From positions 1-64,000 of the forward strand of contig DGUP01000046.1 of NCBI GenBank assembly GCA_002394685.1: DNA of 64,000 bases, read 5' to 3'. Position 1 is the first letter of the stretch; each line of letters starts with the position of its first letter. The notes under the pieces are model-generated. The model searched no databases, was not told the origin of the DNA, and was given only the letters and a program-made list of their open reading frames with translations. The translations under genes were made by a program, and so were the position numbers. This DNA comes from Treponema sp. UBA4307 (GTDB taxonomy: Bacteria > Spirochaetota > Spirochaetia > Treponematales > Treponemataceae). Positions 8,192 through 16,431 of this stretch are shown one piece after another.

Positions 8192-9067
8192 TTAACGCTT
8201 CTTCTTTCCACTCATGAATTTCTTCAGGAAGTTAGAAACATTACTGTCATCACCCAGTTCAGATTTTTCAATACGTCCAACAATATGCTTAAGGCAGACT
8301 GATGGCTTTGAAGATGGATTTACAGCCATAAATGGTTTCTGACGAATAACTGAAGTCTGAACTGAAGGATCATCGTATACAAAACCTATGTATTCAACCT
8401 TGTAATTAAGGAATTGACCTACGATTGTAATGATTCTTTCTGAAATACGTTTTCCTTCATCAGCAGAATGAACCCTGTTCACAAGAAGCTTTATATTGAG
8501 ATTTTTGTTCAGTAATTCGGTTGTAAGAATTTTTATGATTCCATATGCATCTGTAATGGCTGTCGGCTCAGGAGTTGTAACTACATAGCATTCATCAGCA
8601 GCAGCAACAAATTGAGTTACATTGTTTGTAATACCTGCACCAGTATCAATAATTATGATGTCAGCATTTCCCAGGGAAGCAAATTCTTTTGCAAAATATT
8701 CCAGTTCTTCAACTGACATATTGGCAATTTTCGAAAAACCATTGGCTCCTGCAATAAATTTAATACCGTATTCAGTATCAAGAATAATCTCACCCATTTT
8801 TTTCTGGTGATTAATTACATGCATAAGATTATATTGAGGAACAACATTAAGCAAAACATTTACATTTGCCATTCCAAGGTCACCATCAATAAGAATGACC
8901 TTTTTTCCCAACTGGGCATAAGCTATTGCCATATTTACAGCAATGTTAGTTTTTCCAACACCGCCCTTTCCAGAGGTAATTGCAATGATTCTTGTTTTAT
9001 GGCCGTTTTTTTTGCCTGTTTTTTCGTTTCCCAAAAGAGAGCGCAGTTCTTCTGCCTGATCATCCAT
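8192..9067 (-). CDS. flhG: FlhG (YlxH/MinD-like ATPase), flagellar number regulator
   Basis: A ParA/MinD-family ATPase that works with FlhF to set the number and place of flagella. The 291-residue protein has the deviant Walker A SGKGGVGKTN (residues 32-41), the Walker A' region LIDGDLGMANVNVLL, and IIIDTGAGITNNV as Walker B, in the order typical of FlhG. A short N-terminal peptide, DDQAEELRSLL, precedes the P-loop; in homologues this kind of segment stimulates the FlhF GTPase. It lies 41 bp after flhF. The 118-bp gap downstream of it holds the promoter for the next gene. Confidence 0.93.
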   Translation of the reverse strand: MDDQAEELRSLLGNEKTGKKNGHKTRIIAITSGKGGVGKTNIAVNMAIAYAQLGKKVILIDGDLGMANVNVLLNVVPQYNLMHVINHQKKMGEIILDTEYGIKFIAGANGFSKIANMSVEELEYFAKEFASLGNADIIIIDTGAGITNNVTQFVAAADECYVVTTPEPTAITDAYGIIKILTTELLNKNLNIKLLVNRVHSADEGKRISERIITIVGQFLNYKVEYIGFVYDDPSVQTSVIRQKPFMAVNPSSKPSVCLKHIVGRIEKSELGDDSNVSNFLKKFMSGKKKR

Positions 9068-9108
9068 AATTAAATACTCCTGACTTTATTACAATTTCGG
9101 CAGAATTA

Positions 9109-10365
9109 TTATTTATCTTGAGCCTTGCCGAATTTTTCCTCCAGGTGATCCCGATCAATAGTAAAACCATCCAGATTTCTTAAAAAGAAGATAGGATTTG
9201 CTTCTTCAATTTCACTTGGATTCTGACCTGTAGTCACATATGAAACAGACTTATTTTTTTCTGATAGTACTGAAATAACACTACCCAAAGATGTTGTTTC
9301 ATCACATTTTGTTACAATAACATTCTGATATGCAAAAGGTTCATAATTCTGCAGAATCTTTTTCAAATCTGATGTTTTTGTATTGGCAGAAACTGCCAGA
9401 TTTATATCAGCATGAAGGCTCTTGACTTCAAAAAGGCTGAGCATCTTTCCAATATTTTCATGATCATTAGGACTAAAGCCGGAAGTATCAATCAGAAAAT
9501 AATCAGAACTATCTTTATACTGATTAAATAGTTTTTTTAATTCATCTGCATCTTCTGCAACAAGAACTTCTTCATCTTCATCCTGAATTGCATGAACCCA
9601 TTTAGAAAGCTGCTCAAATGCACCGATTCTCATTCTGTCTGTTGTCATATATTTCACAACTTTCTCATCTGCAAGTGGATCTTTATCCTTTATTCTGGAG
9701 TTTTCAAGACGTATTTTTATACCCAGTTTGGCAATGGTTGTTGTTTTTCCAACACCAGTCGGCCCTACAATTACAATTACATGAGGCGGGCGGTGAACTG
9801 TTTTCTTAGCAACATTAACGCTTTCACCAATCCAGTCTACAACTTTCTTCTGCACCATATCGAAATCATCAAGGAGCTCCAGGCTTAATGATTTCATTTT
9901 TTCACGCATCTTAAGAATGTATGATTCTGTAAATTCATTTGCCCTGAGAAGTTCTTCCATTTTGGTAATATTTTTATGAACTTCGTGTTCTACAGAATCT
10001 TCATATATTTTATTAAGTCCCGCATTCAACTGTTGCTGAATCTGAGATATCTGTTTTCCAAGTCTGGCAATTTCCTGAACATTAGAAATATCTTTTCCCT
10101 GAGTCAGAGTTTTAAGAATATCTGTCTGATTTTGTGCAAAAGACTTTTTTTCATCCGAAGGAACTGAAGGCTTGAGTTTTGTAATATATTTAGCTTCAAC
10201 CTCCATTTTTACTTTAAAAAGCCCCTGTTCTTCTACAGTTCTCCAGTCTATTATTTCGTAATTACCGTTAAGAGATTTATTTAATTTATTTTTACATTCA
10301 TCCAGTGATTTACCACGGATAGTATGAATTTCGGGAACTTTTTCCTCATTGTAATTCGATCTCAC
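9109..10365 (-). CDS. flhF: FlhF, SRP-type GTPase for flagellar placement
   Basis: Signal-recognition-particle-like GTPase that marks the site where the flagellar base and export gate assemble. The protein (418 residues from the GTG) has an N-terminal basic region with the EIHTIRGKSLDECKNKL segment, a helical N-domain, and a C-terminal G-domain with G1 VGPTGVGKTTTIAKLG, G3-like LIDTSGFSPND and G4 TKCDET. TTG at 10368 is also in frame, but GTG at 10365 is 6 nt after the AGGTGGAGG Shine-Dalgarno and is the better start. The gene overlaps flhA by about 20 bases and is followed by flhG, its usual partner. Confidence 0.94.
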   Translation of the reverse strand: MRSNYNEEKVPEIHTIRGKSLDECKNKLNKSLNGNYEIIDWRTVEEQGLFKVKMEVEAKYITKLKPSVPSDEKKSFAQNQTDILKTLTQGKDISNVQEIARLGKQISQIQQQLNAGLNKIYEDSVEHEVHKNITKMEELLRANEFTESYILKMREKMKSLSLELLDDFDMVQKKVVDWIGESVNVAKKTVHRPPHVIVIVGPTGVGKTTTIAKLGIKIRLENSRIKDKDPLADEKVVKYMTTDRMRIGAFEQLSKWVHAIQDEDEEVLVAEDADELKKLFNQYKDSSDYFLIDTSGFSPNDHENIGKMLSLFEVKSLHADINLAVSANTKTSDLKKILQNYEPFAYQNVIVTKCDETTSLGSVISVLSEKNKSVSYVTTGQNPSEIEEANPIFFLRNLDGFTIDRDHLEEKFGKAQDK

Positions 10366-12487
10366 CAATTTCCTCCACCTTAATACTGTTTCCTGCAGCC
10401 ATTACTTCGTTTACAGATAATACAACAATTCCCGGACACTCTCTTTCAGAAACCGATTTTACAAGGTATCTTATTTGACTAGGACATATAATAACCGGCA
10501 GATACCCCCTGTCTTTAACAGCTGCAATACTGCCTGTAACAGCATTAAGATATGCTCTTGCAGTCTCCGGATCAAAGGCAACAAAAGGTTTTTCTCCCGG
10601 CTGCTGAACTCCATGCTCCATAACAAGCTGTGAAATCTGCTGAGAAAGTCTCAGTACATGAAGAACACCATTGCTGTCCACGTATTCATTACAAATCTGC
10701 TGCCCAATTGACTCACGAACTTTTTCCGTGAGCATATAAAGATCTTTTGTATATCTTGCACAGTCTGCAAGTGTTTCAAGGATTTTAACAGTATTTCTAA
10801 TACTAACCTGTTCTTCCAGAAGGTTTTTGAATACTCTTTCAACATCACCCACTGTAAGCTTGTTTTCACCTGTAAGAACTTCATCAACAACAACAGGATT
10901 TGTTTTTTTGATTTCCTGAAGGATTTTATCAACATCCTGCCTGTTAAGAATATCTGCCGCATGCTTTCTGATAATTTCAGTAAGGTGAGTTGCAATTATT
11001 GTCGGTAAATCAATAACTGCATACCCTGCATTTTCAGCTTCCGTCCTTTTTGATTCAGGAATCCAGATAGCCTTCATTTTAAATGCAGGATCTTCAGTTG
11101 GTTCACCTTTAATTTCTCTGTCCCTGGGAACATTGCCCGTATTGAGACACATATAATGCCCCATTTTCAGTTTGGATCTTCCTACAACATTTCCCCAGAT
11201 TTTAACAACATATTCTTCCGGTTCCAGAGACATATTATCCCTTATTCGAATTTGAGGAACTACAAGTCCCAGATTCAACGCAGATTCTTTCCTGATTCTA
11301 GGAATACGTTCAAGAAGTTCAGCACCTTTTTCTTTTTCCACCAGAGGTATAAGGGCAATACCAATATCAATCGTGAGAGGATCCTGATTAATAACAGGTG
11401 AAATATCCTCTGGACTTGATCCCTTCTGATTAAGGGCTTTATTTTCAGCTTCTTTTGCTTCTTCTGCCGCTCTCTTTGCTTTTTCAGCCCTTCTTAATCG
11501 TACTCCAATGAATACCAGCAATCCGCCAATTGGAATAAGGACAAGACTTGCAAGATTATGAAATGCAATTCCCAGAACAGCTAGAATCGCACCTACAACA
11601 ATGTACTGAAGACCATCCTTTGAGAACTGTTCCTTAAGTTGTTCCGAAAGTAACTGCTCAGAACTTGAACCTGTTACAAGCAAACCGGTTGAGAAAGAAA
11701 GTATCAATGACGGAATCTGAGACATAAGACCGTCACCAATTGTTAGTTTGGCATAAGTATCAAGAGCCTGCTGAGCAGAAAGTTCTCCCTGAATCATTCC
11801 TACAGCAAATCCACCGATTAAGTTGATTACAGTAATTACAATTCCTGCTTTTACGTTTCCACTTACAAATTTTGTAGAACCATCCATTGCTGAATAAAAG
11901 TCCACTTCCTGACGGATCTGCTTCTTTTTGAGAGCGGCTTCTTCTTCTGTAATAATTCCTGCATTTAAATCATTCTGGATGTCAAACATTTTATTATTCA
12001 TACTATCCAGAGTAAATCTTGCAGAAACTTCTGAAACGCGGTCAGCACCTTTTGTAATAACCAGCATCTGAACAATTATGAGGATTACAAAAATTACTAT
12101 ACCAAGAATAACGTTACTTCCGGCAACAATATTTGCAAATGCCTGAACCATTTCACTTTGACTTTCAAGATGAACAGTTGTTCCTGAAGCAGTTACAGGA
12201 TGATAAAGAATATTTCTTGTAGAAGCAACATTTATAGCCAGACCAAAAATTGTCATTATGAGAACAACCCGGGGATAAGAAGTGAAATCAGCCGCTCTCT
12301 TCATATAAATGACAGTAATCATTATTACAAAAGACATTGCAAGATTTATTACCATAGCAATATCGATTATTGTCTTATTAAGAGGAATGATAAGAAATAG
12401 GATTACTACAACTAGTCCTATGGCAAGATATCCGCCTTTAAACAGTGAACTTAAACGTTCCCTAACACTTAGCCTCTCTTCTGGCAT
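10346..12487 (-). CDS. flhA: FlhA, flagellar type III export gate
   Basis: Large export-gate protein of the flagellar type III secretion system; it forms the nonameric cytoplasmic ring that docks chaperone-substrate complexes. The 713-residue protein has eight predicted transmembrane helices in the first ~330 residues, the conserved FHIPEP-type loop region, a Glu/Ala/Lys-rich linker (about 335-370) and the four-part cytoplasmic domain. The start at 12487 (MPEERLSVRERL) is preferred because GGGTGGGGA lies 4 nt before that ATG; the longer GTG form would begin within this Shine-Dalgarno. It stands between flhB and flhF, as in other spirochaetes. Confidence 0.95.
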   Translation of the reverse strand: MPEERLSVRERLSSLFKGGYLAIGLVVVILFLIIPLNKTIIDIAMVINLAMSFVIMITVIYMKRAADFTSYPRVVLIMTIFGLAINVASTRNILYHPVTASGTTVHLESQSEMVQAFANIVAGSNVILGIVIFVILIIVQMLVITKGADRVSEVSARFTLDSMNNKMFDIQNDLNAGIITEEEAALKKKQIRQEVDFYSAMDGSTKFVSGNVKAGIVITVINLIGGFAVGMIQGELSAQQALDTYAKLTIGDGLMSQIPSLILSFSTGLLVTGSSSEQLLSEQLKEQFSKDGLQYIVVGAILAVLGIAFHNLASLVLIPIGGLLVFIGVRLRRAEKAKRAAEEAKEAENKALNQKGSSPEDISPVINQDPLTIDIGIALIPLVEKEKGAELLERIPRIRKESALNLGLVVPQIRIRDNMSLEPEEYVVKIWGNVVGRSKLKMGHYMCLNTGNVPRDREIKGEPTEDPAFKMKAIWIPESKRTEAENAGYAVIDLPTIIATHLTEIIRKHAADILNRQDVDKILQEIKKTNPVVVDEVLTGENKLTVGDVERVFKNLLEEQVSIRNTVKILETLADCARYTKDLYMLTEKVRESIGQQICNEYVDSNGVLHVLRLSQQISQLVMEHGVQQPGEKPFVAFDPETARAYLNAVTGSIAAVKDRGYLPVIICPSQIRYLVKSVSERECPGIVVLSVNEVMAAGNSIKVEEIGEIELQ

Positions 12488-12529
12488 AGAGTCCCCACCC
12501 ACTTTGTGTTAATTATATTCAATTTTTTA

Positions 12530-13621
12530 TTATGAAGAATGCTTTTCCATATATCCAATCTGCTTGTAAACAGTGGCAACAGCCATAGCATACTCAATAG
12601 GTATAATATCACCAACTTCCAAATTTGTATAGAGAGTTCTTGCCAAAGGCCTGTCTTCATAAACAGGAACATGATTTTCTTCCGCAATTTTTCTCATATT
12701 GAGGGCGGTTAAATCTTCTCCTTTTGCAGTAACCTGGGGGGAATCCTGCATTCCCATCTGCCACTGAAGGGAAACTGCAAAGTGAGTCGGGTTAGCAATG
12801 ACAACATCCGCTTCACGTACGGCTTTATTAATATTGGTTCTGAGCATTTCCCTCTGAGCAGATTCCAGATGCTGCTTTACTTCAGGATCACCTTCCATTT
12901 CCTTGTATTCCTGCTTAACTTCCTGCTTAGTCATCTTCATACTGTCCATAAAAGTTTTTCTCTGCACAAAGTAATCAGCAATTCCAACAACAAGAAGAAA
13001 TACCACAGCAATCAGCAGCATCTCACCTACAGTTTTACCTACTATTTTCAAGGCGGCCAGAACACCACCTGAATTCTGCGTTGCAAGGATTTCAGGAATA
13101 CGTCTTCTTATAATAAAAAAAGCTACAATTGCAAGAACAGTAATTTTTATAATAGATTTAAAAAAGTTAAATACCCCCTGAAAGGAAAAAAGAGTTCTCT
13201 TGAAGTATTCACCAAATTTAGGTGCAATTTTGGAAAATTTGGGCTGAATTGTTTTTGTTGTAAAAAGGAATCCTCTGTTTTGAACTACATTTGCAATAAC
13301 CCCAGCCAGAAGACCCAGGCCGGCAAAAGGCAAAATGCAGATTAAAAAGTTTTGTATAAAAAAAAGATAAAATTCCGGATCATTTACATCATTATTTATA
13401 CTTGAAAAGAAATAAGTGAAAATATATTGACATCTTTTCAGGAGTCTTGGTCCCATTATAATAAGGAGAACTGTTGTAAAAAGAAAAACTACCGCTCCAT
13501 TTAACTCCTGACTTTTTGCAACACGACCTTCTTCCCGGGCTTTTCTTAATTTATACTCTGAAGGCTTTTCGGTCTTTCCTTCATCTTCAGCGGCAAACCA
13601 CTGTAAATCAATCTGACTCAC
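12530..13621 (-). CDS. flhB: FlhB, export substrate-specificity switch
   Basis: Export-apparatus membrane protein that switches secretion from rod/hook to filament substrates. The 363-residue protein has a basic N-terminus (TEKPSEYKLRKAREEGRVAKSQ), four transmembrane helices between about 30 and 210, and the cytoplasmic domain with the autocleavage motif NPTH (in VVIANPTHFAVSL). The start is GTG, overlapping the fliR stop as GTGA, so translation is likely coupled. The C-terminus carries the usual DRPLARTLY segment near residue 325. Confidence 0.95.
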   Translation of the reverse strand: MSQIDLQWFAAEDEGKTEKPSEYKLRKAREEGRVAKSQELNGAVVFLFTTVLLIIMGPRLLKRCQYIFTYFFSSINNDVNDPEFYLFFIQNFLICILPFAGLGLLAGVIANVVQNRGFLFTTKTIQPKFSKIAPKFGEYFKRTLFSFQGVFNFFKSIIKITVLAIVAFFIIRRRIPEILATQNSGGVLAALKIVGKTVGEMLLIAVVFLLVVGIADYFVQRKTFMDSMKMTKQEVKQEYKEMEGDPEVKQHLESAQREMLRTNINKAVREADVVIANPTHFAVSLQWQMGMQDSPQVTAKGEDLTALNMRKIAEENHVPVYEDRPLARTLYTNLEVGDIIPIEYAMAVATVYKQIGYMEKHSS

Positions 13622-14439
13622 TTTATCTGCCCTCCAAGTTTTAGAAAAAGATTTTGAATTTCATTAAGACCTTCAGAAAAACTTGAAGTAAATAAGTTTA
13701 CCAGAGAAGGCAAAAGACTTGTTAAAATATAAAAGGATGTAAGCATTAAAATTGGAAAACCTTCAGACAGCATATTCATTTGAGGAGCCGCTTTTGATAA
13801 AATTCCCATAGCTGCATTTATTAAAAACAAAGTTGCCATTACAGGAAGTGCAATTAGAAGGGCATTAAAAAAAAGATGAGTTAATGCAGTCAGCATAAAA
13901 TTCATCAATTCCTGATTATGCTCAACAATTGCCAGTGCAGAAATAGATTTAAAACTATCTAAAAGGCCGCTTAAAAAAAGTTTCTGAAACCAGTGATTGC
14001 TGATAAAAACCAGTAATGCAACGAAATTTAAATACTGCCCCATCAAAGGATTTTCTACCTGACTTAAAGAATCGTAGGCTTCAGCAGCAGAAAAACCCAT
14101 CTGAAATGCAAAAAACTGACCGGCTGTAGAAAAAGCTGCAAAAATTATATTGATGTAAAACCCAAGTATTATACCTATCAGACCTTCCCCTATCAGGCAG
14201 AATATATAACCAAGGTTGAATTTACCGTCTGGAGATATAAAAGAAGCATAATCAGCGTATGGACCAGACACCAGGGAAACTTGAGGAAAAATAAAATATG
14301 CCATGTAAGCGCAAAGAGCAACCTTTGCTATACGGGAAATGGACCTGGATGAGAAAAGAGGAAGTGTCATTATTAATCCAAAACACCTTACTGCTACAAG
14401 AAGAAAGACAGGTGCTGAACTTACAATTTGATCTAGCAT
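13618..14439 (-). CDS. fliR: FliR, flagellar export gate
   Basis: Inner-membrane component of the FliP5-FliQ4-FliR1 export gate. The 273-residue protein is strongly hydrophobic, with about six membrane helices, the FliR-type FQMGFSAAEAYDSLSQVENPLMGQ segment split by a loop near 120-140, and the ILTSLLPSLVNLF C-terminal helix. It lies 28 bp after fliQ and overlaps flhB by 4 bases, which is the standard gene order. Nothing unusual was seen. Confidence 0.94.
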   Translation of the reverse strand: MLDQIVSSAPVFLLVAVRCFGLIMTLPLFSSRSISRIAKVALCAYMAYFIFPQVSLVSGPYADYASFISPDGKFNLGYIFCLIGEGLIGIILGFYINIIFAAFSTAGQFFAFQMGFSAAEAYDSLSQVENPLMGQYLNFVALLVFISNHWFQKLFLSGLLDSFKSISALAIVEHNQELMNFMLTALTHLFFNALLIALPVMATLFLINAAMGILSKAAPQMNMLSEGFPILMLTSFYILTSLLPSLVNLFTSSFSEGLNEIQNLFLKLGGQIK

Positions 14440-14467
14440 ACTTTTCTTTTACGACTCTCCACCTGAA

Positions 14468-14734
14468 TTAATCAATCTGAGGAATCAGATTAAAAAGATT
14501 AATTGTATAATTTCTCATGCGGGCAAACATCCATCCACCAAGCAGTGCAAGAACCAGGAGAATTACCAGAAGTTTTGGTAGAAACGTAAGAGTCTGTTCC
14601 TGAATGGAAGTAGTTGCCTGAAATATGGCAATTATTAAACCAATAACCAGGGCTGAACCGAGGATAGGTGCAATCAGAACAAAAACTTCCCAAATGCCTC
14701 CCTGAAGAAGAAGAGTTATTTCATTAAGGCTCAT
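14468..14734 (-). CDS. fliQ: FliQ, flagellar export gate
   Basis: Small gate subunit of 88 residues with two transmembrane helices (about 15-40 and 50-75). The family pattern is visible: PILGSALVIGLIIAIFQATT followed by SIQEQTLTFLPKLL. Length and hairpin topology match the family. A GGGAGGAG Shine-Dalgarno precedes the ATG, and the gene sits 18 bp after fliP. Confidence 0.94.
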   Translation of the reverse strand: MSLNEITLLLQGGIWEVFVLIAPILGSALVIGLIIAIFQATTSIQEQTLTFLPKLLVILLVLALLGGWMFARMRNYTINLFNLIPQID

Positions 14735-14752
14735 TTTTCACTCCTCCCGGAT

Positions 14753-15637
14753 TTAATGAATTACGCTTACAAAAAGCTGCTGAGTCAAAAGACCCCATCC
14801 ATCCACAAGAACAAAAAGCATGATTTTAAATGGTGTTGATATCTGAACCGGAGGCAGCATCATCATACCCATAGACATAAGGATACTGGCCACCACCATA
14901 TCAATTATTATAAACGGAAGATAGAGCATTACACCTATTTTAAAAGCAGCTGTAAGTTCATGAAGAATGTATGCAGGAATCAAAATATAAGTAGGTACAT
15001 CTGCAAGAGTATTTGGTCTGTCCATTTTTGCCATACTCATAAAAGTTGCAATATAACTTGTATCATCTTCCATCTGCTGGTACATAAAATAGCGTACAGG
15101 CCCCTGGGCTTTATCAATAGCTTCAGTCAAAGTGATTTCATTCCGCTGCAGAGGCTGAAAGGAAACATCGTAAACCTGTTTGAATGTAGGCCACATACAG
15201 AAGAGAGTCATGAAAAGTGCAATACCATTAAGCACTGCTGTAGGAGGAACCTGCTGAAGGGAAAGTGCCCTTTTAATAAAATCCAGTACAATTGAAAATC
15301 TCAGGAAACAGGTCATGAGAATTAAAATACTTGGAGCAAGAGTAAGCAGAGTAAGGGCAAGCATAAGCTGAACAGAAAAAGCAACTTCCTTTCCACTTTG
15401 AGGAGATGTAGCTGTTATACTGATATTGGGAATATCCATATCAATAACACGAGTTGACATTTCTGTAGTTCCTAATGTGGATCCCTCTGGAAAATTCTGA
15501 TTACCGGAAGATTGTGAGGCTACTGGCAGGATACAGAGAACTGCAAACAGTAAAATCACTGCAAATCTGAGGGAGTATTTTTTTACAGCCTTTTTTACTT
15601 CAAGTTTTGAAGTTCTTTTTGAAGAATCAAAAGTCAT
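14753..15637 (-). CDS. fliP: FliP, flagellar export gate
   Basis: Core gate subunit of the flagellar export apparatus. The product (294 residues from 15637) has a basic N-terminus, a signal-like helix (RFAVILLFAVLCILPVAS), a periplasmic part and the FliP signatures LTLAPSILILMTCFLRFSIV and PFIIIDMVVASILMSMGMMM. An in-frame ATG at 15652 lies inside fliO. I chose 15637 because GAGGAG stands 5 nt before it and the fliO stop codon directly precedes it. The usual neighbours fliO and fliQ flank it. Confidence 0.93.
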   Translation of the reverse strand: MTFDSSKRTSKLEVKKAVKKYSLRFAVILLFAVLCILPVASQSSGNQNFPEGSTLGTTEMSTRVIDMDIPNISITATSPQSGKEVAFSVQLMLALTLLTLAPSILILMTCFLRFSIVLDFIKRALSLQQVPPTAVLNGIALFMTLFCMWPTFKQVYDVSFQPLQRNEITLTEAIDKAQGPVRYFMYQQMEDDTSYIATFMSMAKMDRPNTLADVPTYILIPAYILHELTAAFKIGVMLYLPFIIIDMVVASILMSMGMMMLPPVQISTPFKIMLFVLVDGWGLLTQQLFVSVIH

Positions 15638-15638
15638 A

Positions 15639-16358
15639 CTACTCCTCATCATCTTTTTTATTTAAGCGGTTTCCATTTTTTCTGAGCATATTCAGGATTT
15701 GTCTGGTAGCGCCATCATTTTTATTTTCATTTGACTCTTTTGTTTTTTTCTGTGTAAAAAGATCAAGAATCTGTGAAAAATTTAAAGACTTTTTCTGACC
15801 AATATGATCATCAGCATAAACATTCATTGCATTAATCAACTCTTTATCTTCAACCCTGGCAATGAGATTTACGGAATTATCAGAAACTCCAATCATATAA
15901 GCCTGATCCATTAATGTAACCACATGAACTGATTTATTAGGGCCAACTGCAATTGAAGCAACGTCCCTCAGAAATTCATCCTCTTTTGAAGGGGCATTGG
16001 AGTTTTTCTTCATTAATTTTGAAATAATGTATATGATTGCAATTATAAAAATCAGGACAAGAATCATTCTGATAAAAATCCAGATTGATCTTCCAGTGTT
16101 AGGAGTATTGTTTAAGGGAAGATTACTTTCATCCGCTGCATTAATCTTAATTTCATTTTCAGAAGGCAGATTGTCTTCATTTTCAATGACTACAGCTGAA
16201 TTTTCTGATTCTGAACTATTATTGACTTGAGAAAAAATAAACTGGTTTATGAAAAGGAAGGCGCTTAAAGCAAATAAAAACTTAAGGCCTTTTTTGAATG
16301 AGTATTTCGTAATATCCTCCACCCTAAAGAATTCTTTTTTATGCAGCCTGATCCCCAC
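15639..16358 (-). CDS. fliO: FliO-type export gate assembly protein (start codon uncertain)
   Basis: Bitopic protein that helps assemble the FliP ring. It has a signal-like helix (KFLFALSAFLFINQFIF), an acidic periplasmic part, a transmembrane helix SIWIFIRMILVLIFIIAIIY near 90-110, and a small cytoplasmic domain with the FliO-like VASIAVGPNKSVHVVTLMD strand set. The listed 5' end is a GTG with no Shine-Dalgarno. A far better initiation site is inside: GGGTGGAGG followed 5 nt later by an in-frame ACG at 16310-16308, after which the protein reads as a textbook signal peptide (x-KYSFKKGLKFLFALSAF). Initiation at ACG, or a lost ATG, is therefore suspected. A hairpin separates it from fliY. Confidence 0.85.
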   Translation of the reverse strand: MGIRLHKKEFFRVEDITKYSFKKGLKFLFALSAFLFINQFIFSQVNNSSESENSAVVIENEDNLPSENEIKINAADESNLPLNNTPNTGRSIWIFIRMILVLIFIIAIIYIISKLMKKNSNAPSKEDEFLRDVASIAVGPNKSVHVVTLMDQAYMIGVSDNSVNLIARVEDKELINAMNVYADDHIGQKKSLNFSQILDLFTQKKTKESNENKNDGATRQILNMLRKNGNRLNKKDDEE

Positions 16359-16396
16359 ATTTTGCTGCTAAGAAATTCTTTAATTATTTATTAAAT

Positions 16397-16424
16397 AAGG
16401 CAGATCTTCCACAAGGTCTGCCTT
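16397..16424 (-). terminator. intra-operon hairpin between fliY and fliO
   Basis: AAGGCAGA-c-CTT-gtgg-AAG-a-TCTGCCTT (minus strand): 11 pairs with one mismatch and a 4-nt loop, 7 nt after the fliY stop. An AT-rich stretch without a pure T-run follows, so it may be a partial terminator or a processing/stability site. Confidence 0.7.
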
Positions 16425-16431
16425 TAAAAAA

